A stretch of DNA of 64,000 nt from Nitrospirillum amazonense (GTDB taxonomy: Bacteria > Pseudomonadota > Alphaproteobacteria > Azospirillales > Azospirillaceae): the NCBI RefSeq assembly GCF_007828035.1, contig NZ_VITV01000013.1, positions 62,001 to 126,000 of the forward strand. Reading direction: 5' to 3'. The translations under genes were made by a program, and so were the position numbers. Each line of letters begins with the position of its first letter. The stretch's first letter is position 1. This document shows positions 25,092-32,082 of this stretch, piece after piece. Under the pieces are notes generated by a model. That model searched no databases and had not been told where the DNA came from. It saw nothing but the letters and a program-made list of their open reading frames with translations.

Positions 25092-27308
25092 ATGTCCGAC
25101 ACCCGTTACGACGACACGCCCGTGCGCCCGGTGCCGCCGACGCCCAGCCCCACCCCGGACGCGGTGGCCCAGCCGGCGGCCAAACCCGCGATGCCCAGCG
25201 TGCCCTTCGTCGGCGGTGACACGGCCAAGCAGCGTGACTTGGCGGCGGATAACCAGGAGGCAGGGTCGGCGCTGACCACCAACCAGGGACTGAAGGTCAG
25301 CGACGACCAGAATTCGTTGCGCGCTGGGGCCCGGGGGCCGACGCTGATGGAAGACTTTCATCTGCGGGAGAAGATCACTCACTTCGACCACGAACGCATC
25401 CCGGAGCGGGTGGTGCACGCCCGGGGTGCCGCCGCCCACGGCATCTTCCAGGTCTATGAGCCGCTGACCGACCTCACCACCGCCGCGCCCTTCCAGGACC
25501 CGGCCAAGGAAACGCCGGTGTTCGTGCGCTTTTCCACCGTGGCGGGGTCGCGCGGGTCGGCCGACACGGTGCGCGACGTGCGCGGCTTCGCCGTCAAGTT
25601 CTATACGGAGGAGGGTGTCTGGGACTTGGTGGGCAACAACATGCCCGTCTTCTTCATCCAGGACGCCGTCAAGTTCCCCGACCTGATCCATGCGGTGAAG
25701 CCGGAACCGCATAACGAGATTCCGCAGGCCCAGTCGGCGCATGACACCTTCTGGGACTTCGTGTCGCTGACCCCGGAGTCCGCCCACATGCTGATGTGGG
25801 TGATGAGCGACCGGGCCATTCCCCGCAGCTACGCCACCATGGAGGGGTTCGGCGTCCACACCTTCCGCCTGGTGAATGCCGCGGGGAAGGCGCGCTTCGT
25901 CAAGTTCCACTGGAAACCGCTGAAGGGCGTTTTCAGCCAGGTGTGGGACGAGGCGCAGAAGACCGCCGGCAAAGATCCCGACTTCCATCGCCGCGACCTG
26001 TTCGACGCCATCGAGCGCGGCGATTTTCCGCAATGGGAACTGGGCCTGCAGGTCATCGAGGAGGAGGATGAGTTCAAGTACGGCGTCGACATCCTGGACC
26101 CCACCAAGATCATCCCGGAGGAGGAAGTGCCGGTGCGTCGGGTGGGCCTGATGACCCTGACGGCCAACCCTGGCAACTTCTTCGCCGAAACCGAACAGGT
26201 GGCCTTTCACGTCGGCCACGTCGTGCCGGGCATCGACTTCACCAACGATCCGCTGCTGCAGGGGCGCCTGTTCTCCTATCTCGATACCCAGCTGCGCCGT
26301 GTGGGCCCGAACTTCGCCGAGTTGCCCATCAACCGGCCGCTGCAGCGGGTGGACAACAACCAGCGCGACGGCATGGGCCGCCGGCAGATCAACCGGGGCC
26401 GCGTGGCCTATTTCCCCAATGGCCTTGCCCACGGCTGTCCCATGCATTCGCCGGAGGCCGCCGATGCCTTCCGCAGCTATGCCGAAAAGGTGGACGGCGC
26501 CAAGATTCGCGTGCGCAGTGACAGCTTCGGTGACCATTTCAGCCAGGCCACCCTGTTCTGGAACAGCATGACGGGGTGGGAGAAAGACCACATCGTCGCC
26601 GCCTTCTCCTTCGAGTTGAACCAGTGCACCGACATGGTGGTGCGCCAGCGGGTGATGGATGTGATCCTGAGCAATATCGCGCTGGAGTTGGCGCAGGGCG
26701 TGGCCGCGCGGACGGGCATTCCGTTGCCGGAGGCTCGGACGCATTCGGCGGTCGCGGGCCAGACCGGCGCCGATCTTCCCAATGCCGGTCTTAGGGTCGG
26801 CCGGTCACCTGCGCTCAGCATGGACCGGTTGGCGGAAGATATCCGGGGTCGCAAGGTGGCGGTGCTGGTGGACAAGGGCGTCAGCGCCGAACAGCTGACC
26901 ATCATCCAGGAGACGCTGATGGATGAGGAGGCGATCGTGGAGGTGGTGGCCCCCACCGCCGGCACGGTGCAGGGCGCTGATGGCGTCCTCGTGCCCGTCA
27001 CGCGCGCCGCGCCCAACGCCCCGTCGGTGGTTTATGACGCGGTGATCGTGCCGGGTGGGGTGGACACCAGCGCCCTACAGGCCAGCGGTCTGTTCCGCCA
27101 TTTCCTCAACGAGGCCTTCCTGCATGGCAAGCCCATCGCCGCCATCGGCACGGGCGAACAGGTATTGGCAGCCGCCAACCTGCCCACCGTGCTGAAAGAG
27201 GAGGGGGTCATCATCGGCGAGACATTGGAGGACACGCTGACCTTGTTCGTCGAGGCCATGCGCCGCCACCGTTTTCCCCAGCGGAACGTGGCGCCGGTGC
27301 CCGCCTGA
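25092..27308 (+). CDS. katE: Large-subunit catalase, HPII/KatE type
   Basis: Heme catalase of the large clade, 738 aa. The catalytic His is in ERVVHARGAAAHG near residue 115, followed by RDVRGFAVKFYTEEG, NNMPVFFIQDA and the heme-ligand Tyr in RLFSYLDTQL. The last 150 residues form the extra flavodoxin/DJ-1-like domain (KVAVLVDKGVSAEQL, DAVIVPGG) that distinguishes HPII. It degrades hydrogen peroxide in the cytoplasm. The ATG at 25092 follows AGAGGA; an in-frame ATG at 25047 lies too close to the promoter. The N-terminus is Pro/Thr-rich. Confidence 0.96.
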   Translation: MSDTRYDDTPVRPVPPTPSPTPDAVAQPAAKPAMPSVPFVGGDTAKQRDLAADNQEAGSALTTNQGLKVSDDQNSLRAGARGPTLMEDFHLREKITHFDHERIPERVVHARGAAAHGIFQVYEPLTDLTTAAPFQDPAKETPVFVRFSTVAGSRGSADTVRDVRGFAVKFYTEEGVWDLVGNNMPVFFIQDAVKFPDLIHAVKPEPHNEIPQAQSAHDTFWDFVSLTPESAHMLMWVMSDRAIPRSYATMEGFGVHTFRLVNAAGKARFVKFHWKPLKGVFSQVWDEAQKTAGKDPDFHRRDLFDAIERGDFPQWELGLQVIEEEDEFKYGVDILDPTKIIPEEEVPVRRVGLMTLTANPGNFFAETEQVAFHVGHVVPGIDFTNDPLLQGRLFSYLDTQLRRVGPNFAELPINRPLQRVDNNQRDGMGRRQINRGRVAYFPNGLAHGCPMHSPEAADAFRSYAEKVDGAKIRVRSDSFGDHFSQATLFWNSMTGWEKDHIVAAFSFELNQCTDMVVRQRVMDVILSNIALELAQGVAARTGIPLPEARTHSAVAGQTGADLPNAGLRVGRSPALSMDRLAEDIRGRKVAVLVDKGVSAEQLTIIQETLMDEEAIVEVVAPTAGTVQGADGVLVPVTRAAPNAPSVVYDAVIVPGGVDTSALQASGLFRHFLNEAFLHGKPIAAIGTGEQVLAAANLPTVLKEEGVIIGETLEDTLTLFVEAMRRHRFPQRNVAPVPA

Positions 27309-27313
27309 GGCGC

Positions 27314-27541
27314 CTAGCCGCTCACGCGCTGCGCATCCGCGCGGCCCCGGCGGATATAAGGTAGCGCGAATAGGTAGAGGCCGGAGGCCAGCAGCAGGAT
27401 CAGCGGGACCAGGGCCAGCAGTCCGACCCAGGCGGCCGGTTGCCGGCCCCCGCCCATGACCGCCATATAGATGATGACGCCACCGGTGAAGGCGATGGAA
27501 AGCCAGCGATGAAGCTGGCGGATGCTTGTGGCCCAGTTCAT
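27314..27541 (-). CDS. Small two-span membrane protein, 75 aa
   Basis: Two hydrophobic helices (about residues 15-30 and 38-58) follow an amphipathic N-terminus containing RQLHRWLSIAFTGG, which resembles the RxLHRWxG start of PepSY-associated membrane proteins. Function unknown. Its stop is 5 bp from the katE stop, so the two genes converge. Its ATG lies 36 bp downstream of the AHSA1 gene stop on the same strand, so it may be the last gene of the ArsR-AHSA1 unit. Confidence 0.65.
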   Translation of the reverse strand: MNWATSIRQLHRWLSIAFTGGVIIYMAVMGGGRQPAAWVGLLALVPLILLLASGLYLFALPYIRRGRADAQRVSG

Positions 27542-27577
27542 TGGAAAAGCCTCCCTAGTTCCCGTCGGGCTGGGATT

Positions 27578-27997
27578 TCAGACGGGAATGCCGGCCAGGA
27601 TCTGCTCCAGCTTGGCCAGGAACTGGGTCCAGCCGTATTGGGCGCCGCGATAGGCTTGGTCCTGGTCTGCACGGAAACCGACCTGTTCCATGCGCAGGTG
27701 GGTACCTGTAGGCGACGGTGTTAGGGTCCAGGTGACGACGCTGTCCAGCCCCATGGCCGCCCAGCTGTAGGACAGGGTACGCTGCTGTTCCACCTCCAGC
27801 ACCGTGCAATCCACGGAACCCCAGTCGCCCCTGAAGTCGAAGCGGTGACCCACCGTGGGCTGGAAATCGTTCTTCATCAGCCATTCCGCCAGTAGGTGCG
27901 GCTGGGTCAGGGCGCGCCAGATTTTCTCCGGCGGATACGGCACCTCGCGCTCGATGATGACGGAACGTGTTTCGGCGGCGGTCGCAGGGGCGGTCAT
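27578..27997 (-). CDS. SRPBCC / AHSA1-domain protein, 139 aa
   Basis: START-like hydrophobic-pocket domain with the AHSA1-like features EREVPYPPEKIWRALTQPHLLAEWL near the N-terminus and the C-terminal amphipathic helix YGWTQFLAKLEQIL. The ligand is unknown. It starts at an ATG overlapping the ArsR regulator stop (ATGA), a very common ArsR-AHSA1 pairing in which the regulator controls the pair; an in-frame ATG at 28048 would lie inside the regulator gene. Confidence 0.88.
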   Translation of the reverse strand: MTAPATAAETRSVIIEREVPYPPEKIWRALTQPHLLAEWLMKNDFQPTVGHRFDFRGDWGSVDCTVLEVEQQRTLSYSWAAMGLDSVVTWTLTPSPTGTHLRMEQVGFRADQDQAYRGAQYGWTQFLAKLEQILAGIPV

Positions 27998-28317
27998 TGA
28001 TCCATCCTTTTCAGCAAATCTTCCAGGGCGTCGAAGCGGGCGTCCCAAAAGCTGGCCATCTGCTGGGTCCAGTCGGCCAGCGGGGCCAGGGCCTTGGGTT
28101 GTGCGCTGTAATGGGTTTGGCGGCCTTCCGGCCGGTCACGCACCAGGCCGGCCTGTTTCAGCGCGGCTAGATGCTTGGAGACGGCGGGTTGGGAAACGCC
28201 GGCATGTGCCGTCAACGCCGCCACGGTCTGTTCCCCCCGCCGGCACAATTGCTCAAAAATTCCCCGGCGGGTCGGGTCGGCCAGCGTCCGGAACAGGAGG
28301 TCGGGGTCTCGGGGCAT
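27994..28317 (-). CDS. ArsR-family transcriptional regulator, 107 aa
   Basis: Winged helix-turn-helix repressor with LFRTLADPTRRGIFEQL, AALTAHAGVSQPAVSKHLAAL as the DNA-recognition helices and a wing at VRDRPEGRQTHYS. No metal-binding Cys pair is visible in the recognition helix, so it is more like the non-metal ArsR regulators linked to AHSA1 proteins. It is the first gene of the pair with the SRPBCC protein and lies directly behind two palindromic operator candidates. Confidence 0.9.
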   Translation of the reverse strand: MPRDPDLLFRTLADPTRRGIFEQLCRRGEQTVAALTAHAGVSQPAVSKHLAALKQAGLVRDRPEGRQTHYSAQPKALAPLADWTQQMASFWDARFDALEDLLKRMDQ

Positions 28318-28322
28318 AGATT

Positions 28323-28366
28323 CATAACCAGTCAGTTATGAATTAATCCATAGCTGATCGGTTATG
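28323..28366. promoter_or_regulatory. Two tandem palindromic operators of the ArsR regulator
   Basis: CATAAC-N6-GTTATG at 28323-28340 and CATAGC-N6-GTTATG at 28349-28366 share the same geometry, with centres 26 bp apart. They lie immediately upstream of the regulator's start codon at 28317, as expected for autorepression. Confidence 0.65.
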
Positions 28367-28407
28367 AATGAGTCAAGAGCGAAACGCGGCTTGGCTTGGC
28401 CGCCGTG

Positions 28408-28602
28408 TCAGTGCTTGCGGTTTTTCTGATGCAGCTTATCGACTAGGTCCAACAGGTGTTGGGGCACGGGTTCCGCCGCCTCATCCTCGAACATCTCGCG
28501 CAGGCCCCGGTCAAGCACGGTTTGCGGGCCAGGCGGCATCGGACGGGTGCTGGCCGTCAGCAGCGATCGCTTGCCATTCGGGGCCTTCGGCTGCTTGGTC
28601 AT
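28408..28602 (-). CDS. nepR: NepR-type anti-sigma factor, 64 aa
   Basis: The second half, VLDRGLREMFEDEAAEPVPQ followed by HLLDLVDKLHQ, matches the NepR core, a two-helix segment that clamps the EcfG sigma factor until phosphorylated PhyR takes it away. The basic N-terminus (MTKQPKAPNGKRS) is typically disordered. ATG 28602 is preferred; an ATG at 28704 would add 34 residues without NepR character. It lies downstream of the phyR-like gene on the same strand and 1.1 kb from ecfG. Confidence 0.85.
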   Translation of the reverse strand: MTKQPKAPNGKRSLLTASTRPMPPGPQTVLDRGLREMFEDEAAEPVPQHLLDLVDKLHQKNRKH

Positions 28603-28771
28603 GACGGATCCCCTGGATGCGGCCCTGGTGATTGGGCCTTGTTTGGGCCGGCGCGCCCTGGCGCCCGCATGTCCCCCGACAGCTGGAACAACTTTCGTGA
28701 TCAAAGGCTACGCCGCCGGTGCAGTCAGCTTAATGGAGCCGCCTGCGGCCAGCCACCCCTTGGAGCGTGTT

Positions 28772-29335
28772 TTATTGCAAGCCGGCGCCCCAGCCGCCGG
28801 GAGGGGCGTCGGCGGGATGACGGAGGGAAGCGTGTGCATGCGGCGGCATATCGCCCGCCTGAGGAAGCCGGATGGTCATGTCGTCCTCCAGCATGAGCAC
28901 GCCCGACCGCAGGCCGTCACGGAAAGCCTGGCGGGCCAGCTTGATCTGGTGTTCCACCTCGTCCAGCGGCAGGCCCAGAATCCGGGCGGTCTCATCGGCG
29001 GTGAAGCCTTCCACCGCGGTCAACAGCAATGCCTCGCGCCGTTCGCACGGCAGGGTGCGCAACAGGGCGCCAGGGCCCATGGTTTCGGGCACGGGGCCTT
29101 CGTCCCCCAACTCAAGATGCCCACCGGCATAGATGCAGTGGAACAGACGGAACAGCGTGCCGCGGTCGGCGTCCGGCCCCAGGATGCCCACGCCGTCCTG
29201 CACCAGCGTTTCCAATACCATGCGGACGTAGGCGTCGCCGCTGATGGCGCTGCCGGTCAATGCCCGGGCATAGCGGCGCAAACAGGGTAGCTGTTCGGTG
29301 ATGAGGTCGGCGGGGGCGCTGCGGTGTGCCGGCAT
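28772..29335 (-). CDS. PhyR-like protein with sigma-like domain but no receiver domain, 187 aa
   Basis: Residues about 10-140 match the sigma-like output domain of PhyR: LPCLRRYARALTGSAISGDA, LFRLFHCIYAG, LPCERREALLLTAVEGFTAD and DEVEHQIKLARQAFRDGLRSG. PhyR proteins then have a receiver of about 120 residues. Here only the first strand, VLMLEDDM, remains before a 30-residue Pro/Ala/Gly-rich tail and a stop. No receiver-like sequence exists in any minus-strand frame between this gene and nepR. It might still bind NepR, independent of phosphorylation, or be inert. Confidence 0.8.
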   Translation of the reverse strand: MPAHRSAPADLITEQLPCLRRYARALTGSAISGDAYVRMVLETLVQDGVGILGPDADRGTLFRLFHCIYAGGHLELGDEGPVPETMGPGALLRTLPCERREALLLTAVEGFTADETARILGLPLDEVEHQIKLARQAFRDGLRSGVLMLEDDMTIRLPQAGDMPPHAHASLRHPADAPPGGWGAGLQ

Positions 29336-29684
29336 GATCTGCGTCGCTCCTCTCTATCTGGCTATCTGGTTTCCGAACCTGCCGACCGGCGCGAAAGTTT
29401 CCTTGGTCTTGGAAACTTTCGATGCACGTTTTCGCGCTAGGGCGCATGCCATAATGAATTCGTTTGGTATAGGCGGTTCCGCATACGACATATACGTGTT
29501 CGTGGCACAATAGAGACGTGTAGCCCCTCCCGGAAAATCCGAACACGACTCAGTTTTATGGGTCTATGCTTTCACCGCGTGCCGCAGAAAGCGCCGCGAT
29601 AATCTCGAATCGACCTGAAGACCTCATCCATCCGATTCTCGAGGATCCCGTTTTCCTTGAGAGAATCTTGATACGGGGCACGTT
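29336..29684. other. Divergent intergenic region between the phyR-like gene and ecfG
   Basis: This 349-bp AT-richer region must carry both promoters. An 11-bp inverted repeat lies at 29392-29421. I find no GGAAC-N16/17-GTT promoter for ecfG on the plus strand, and only an isolated GGAAC on the minus strand (29480-29476) without a matching -10. ecfG may therefore not be autoregulated from here. Confidence 0.5.
29392..29421. repeat. Perfect 11-bp inverted repeat, 8-nt spacer
   Basis: CGAAAGTTTCC at 29392-29402 and GGAAACTTTCG at 29411-29421. It lies 57 bp upstream of the phyR-like start. It could be an operator or a stem in the 5' leader. Confidence 0.6.
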
Positions 29685-30317
29685 ATGCCATCTGATTTAC
29701 TATCGACGGATCTGCCGGCGGGTGCGCTGAACGCCGACACGCGAAACACGGATGCGCGACAGCCGGAATTTCGTGACGAGGTGTTGCGCCTGTTGCCAGC
29801 GCTGCGCGCCTTCGCCCGGTCGCTCACCGGCAATACCGCCGACACCGACGACCTGGTCCAGGATTGCGTGGTGCGCGCCTGGTCGCATGCCGACCAGTTC
29901 ACGCCCGGCACGAACCTGCGCGCCTGGCTGTTCACCATCCTGCGTAACCGCCACTATTCCATTGCCAAGCGCCGCCAACGCGAAGTGGCCGATCCGGACG
30001 GCTTTCACACCGGCCGCCTGATGATGGAGCCTGCGCAGGAATGGGGTATCACCGGGCGTGAGCTGAAGGTGGCTCTGGCCGCCCTGCCGGAAGACCAGCG
30101 GGAGGCGCTGATCCTGGTGGGTGGTGCTGGCGTCAGCTATGAAGAGGCGGCGGAGATCTGCGGCTGCGCCCTGGGCACCATCAAAAGCCGCGTGAACCGG
30201 GCCCGCACCAAGCTGGCCGGCCTGATGGGTCTGCCCAATCGCGTCGTCGCCCTGGGCGCCACCACGTTGCCGGCCGGTGCCGATGCGACCTCCACGACCC
30301 AGTGGACGCGGCATTAG
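29685..30317 (+). CDS. ecfG: EcfG-type general stress sigma factor
   Basis: This 210-residue ECF sigma factor has a region 2 with LPALRAFARSLTGNTADTDD, LVQDCVVRAW and LRAWLFTILRN, and a region 4 with LAALPEDQREALILVGGAG and SYEEAAEICGCALGTIKSR. The LTGN-DTDDLVQ pattern is that of the alphaproteobacterial EcfG (ECF15) group, which is held by NepR. It directs RNA polymerase to GGAAC-type promoters, several of which lie within 10 kb on either side. It is read divergently from the phyR-like and nepR genes. Confidence 0.9.
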   Translation: MPSDLLSTDLPAGALNADTRNTDARQPEFRDEVLRLLPALRAFARSLTGNTADTDDLVQDCVVRAWSHADQFTPGTNLRAWLFTILRNRHYSIAKRRQREVADPDGFHTGRLMMEPAQEWGITGRELKVALAALPEDQREALILVGGAGVSYEEAAEICGCALGTIKSRVNRARTKLAGLMGLPNRVVALGATTLPAGADATSTTQWTRH

Positions 30318-30340
30318 AGAACCTGCGGCACCGGTGCCGC

Positions 30341-30365
30341 GGAACCAGGACGCGCCCGCGCCGTT
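30341..30365 (+). promoter_or_regulatory. EcfG-type promoter of the aldehyde oxidase operon
   Basis: GGAAC at 30341-30345, 16 nt, CGTT at 30362-30365: an exact match to the expected consensus. It begins 24 bp after the ecfG stop and ends 57 bp before the first oxidase gene. The sequence is partly palindromic, so a GGAAC-N16-GGTT reading also exists on the minus strand, but no gene faces that way. Confidence 0.75.
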
Positions 30366-30422
30366 CCCTAGCCGAAGCCGACCCCCATCCGAGCCCTTCC
30401 ATCCCAGCCGGGACGCCGCGCC

Positions 30423-31049
30423 ATGCCTGACCGCTCCCAATCCGGCACTGTGAACCGCCGCCATTTCCTGGCCGCCGTCGGCGGGGCCGCGGCGGGTGGG
30501 GCCGCCACCTTGCCAAGCCCCGGGGACGCGGCAACCGCGCTGGCGGCTGAGGCGGCCGAAGCCCGTGATCCCCGCGCGCTCCACACCGTCACCCTCACAG
30601 TCAACGGCCAGGATCACCGGTTGAGCCTGGACGCCCGTGCCAGCTTGCTCGACACATTGCGTGACCGGCTGGGCCTGACGGGCACCAAGAAGGGCTGTGA
30701 TCACGGCCAGTGTGGCGCCTGCACCGTGCTGGTGGATGGTCGTCGGGAATTGTCCTGTCTGCGGCTGGCGGTCATGGCCCAGGGGCACCAGGTGACCACC
30801 ATCGAGGGCTTGGCGCCGGCGCCCGATACCCTGCACCCCATGCAACAGGCCTTCATCGACCAGGACGCCTTCCAGTGCGGGTATTGCACGCCGGGACAAA
30901 TCCTGTCGGCCGTCGCCTGCGTCAAGGAGGGGCATGCCGGCGATGACGACCAGATACGGGAATACATGAGCGGCAACGTCTGCCGCTGCGCCGCCTATCC
31001 CAACATCATCGCCGCCATTCGCCAGGCGAAGACCGAGATGGAGGCGTAG
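30423..31049 (+). CDS. paoA: Tat-exported 2Fe-2S subunit of an aldehyde oxidase
   Basis: A twin-arginine signal (NRRHFLAAVGGAAAGG, about residues 11-26) is followed by a plant-ferredoxin 2Fe-2S domain (GTKKGCDHGQCGACTVL, then a Cys in LSCLRL) and a second 2Fe-2S domain (QCGYCTPGQ and VCRCAAYPNI). This is the electron-transfer small subunit of periplasmic PaoABC-type molybdenum aldehyde oxidoreductases. The two downstream genes encode the FAD and molybdenum-cofactor subunits. It is the first gene behind a consensus EcfG promoter. Confidence 0.92.
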   Translation: MPDRSQSGTVNRRHFLAAVGGAAAGGAATLPSPGDAATALAAEAAEARDPRALHTVTLTVNGQDHRLSLDARASLLDTLRDRLGLTGTKKGCDHGQCGACTVLVDGRRELSCLRLAVMAQGHQVTTIEGLAPAPDTLHPMQQAFIDQDAFQCGYCTPGQILSAVACVKEGHAGDDDQIREYMSGNVCRCAAYPNIIAAIRQAKTEMEA

Positions 31050-31053
31050 CGAC

Positions 31054-32082
31054 ATGCAGCCTTTCCTGTTCGATCGCGCCGACAGCGTGACCGAGGCCCT
31101 GCGCGCCGCTCCCGACGCCACCGTCGTCGCCGGCGGAACCAACCTGGTCGACTACATGCGCCTGGGCGTCGTGTCGCCCAAGCACCTGGTGGACATCAAC
31201 GGCCTGAGCCAAGAGACGGCGGCGCTGGGCCGTATCACCCTGGATCATCAAGGCTTGCGCCTCGGCGCCCTGGTCCGCATGGCGGAGGCGGAGGATCATC
31301 CCGGCATCCGCGCCCGCTATCCCGTGCTGGCCGACAGCTTGGCCCTGGCCGCCAGCCGGCAGATCCGCACCATGGCCAGCCTCGGCGGCAACCTTTTGCA
31401 ACGCACCCGCTGCGAGTATTTCCGCGAGGCGTCCTGGCCCTGCAACAAACGCCGGCCCGGGTCCGGCTGCGCCGCGCTGGACGGCCTGAACCGCCAGCAC
31501 GCCGTGCTGGGCACCAGCGACGCCTGCATCGCGACATATCCGGGTGACATGGCCCAGGCCCTGCTGGTCCTGGATGCCCAGGTGGAGCTGACGGGCCCGC
31601 GCGGCGTCCGCCTGGTGCCGGTGGCCAAGGTCCATCGCCAGCCGGGAACCACACCCTACCTTGAAACGACGCTGGCCCCGGATGAGCTGATCACCGCTTT
31701 GGTGGTGCCTGCCAGCCCCTGGTCTTGGCGGTCGCGCTACGTCAAGGTGCGCGACCGGCGCTCCTACGCCTTCGCCTTGGCATCGGCGGCCGTGGCGCTG
31801 GACCTGGAAAGTGGCCGCGTGAAACAGGCGCGCATCGCGCTGGGCGGTGTCGCCACCGTGCCATGGCGGGCCGAGGCGGCGGAGGCCGCTCTGGTGGGCA
31901 AACCCTTGGATGAGGGTGCTGCCCGCGTCGCCGCCGATGCCGCTTTCGCCGGCGCCCGCACCCGTGCGCACAATGCCTTCAAGGTGCCCCTGGGCCAGGA
32001 GGTGCTGGTGCAGGCGCTGCTGCAGGCCGGCGCGCTTCAACCGCCACCGCCGACATCGCGAAACGGGGTGACCCATGCCTGA
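31054..32082 (+). CDS. paoB: FAD-binding subunit of the aldehyde oxidase
   Basis: This 342-residue protein has the FAD-binding PCMH-type domain (ATVVAGGTNLVDYMRLG; IRTMASLGGNLLQRTRC) and a C-terminal CO-dehydrogenase flavoprotein domain. The Cys-rich insert after GGNLLQRTRCEYF, including WPCNKR and GSGCAALDG, is the additional 4Fe-4S-binding loop known from PaoB. It passes electrons from the molybdenum subunit to the 2Fe-2S subunit and on to an acceptor. The gene overlaps the next by 8 bp. Confidence 0.92.
   Translation: MQPFLFDRADSVTEALRAAPDATVVAGGTNLVDYMRLGVVSPKHLVDINGLSQETAALGRITLDHQGLRLGALVRMAEAEDHPGIRARYPVLADSLALAASRQIRTMASLGGNLLQRTRCEYFREASWPCNKRRPGSGCAALDGLNRQHAVLGTSDACIATYPGDMAQALLVLDAQVELTGPRGVRLVPVAKVHRQPGTTPYLETTLAPDELITALVVPASPWSWRSRYVKVRDRRSYAFALASAAVALDLESGRVKQARIALGGVATVPWRAEAAEAALVGKPLDEGAARVAADAAFAGARTRAHNAFKVPLGQEVLVQALLQAGALQPPPPTSRNGVTHA

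Noticed and set aside
24891-26744. Long open frame opposite katE and topoisomerase IB
   Set aside because: Shadow of well-identified genes; no domain features and no ribosome-binding site.
28705-28771. Frameshifted PhyR receiver domain
   Set aside because: Only 67 bp separate the phyR-like stop from the longest possible nepR frame, and no minus-strand frame there encodes receiver motifs. A frameshift cannot hide 120 residues.
29476-29480. EcfG promoter for the phyR-like gene on the minus strand
   Set aside because: GGAAC is present but no GTT lies 16-18 nt downstream; the sequence there reads ATTC/TTCA.
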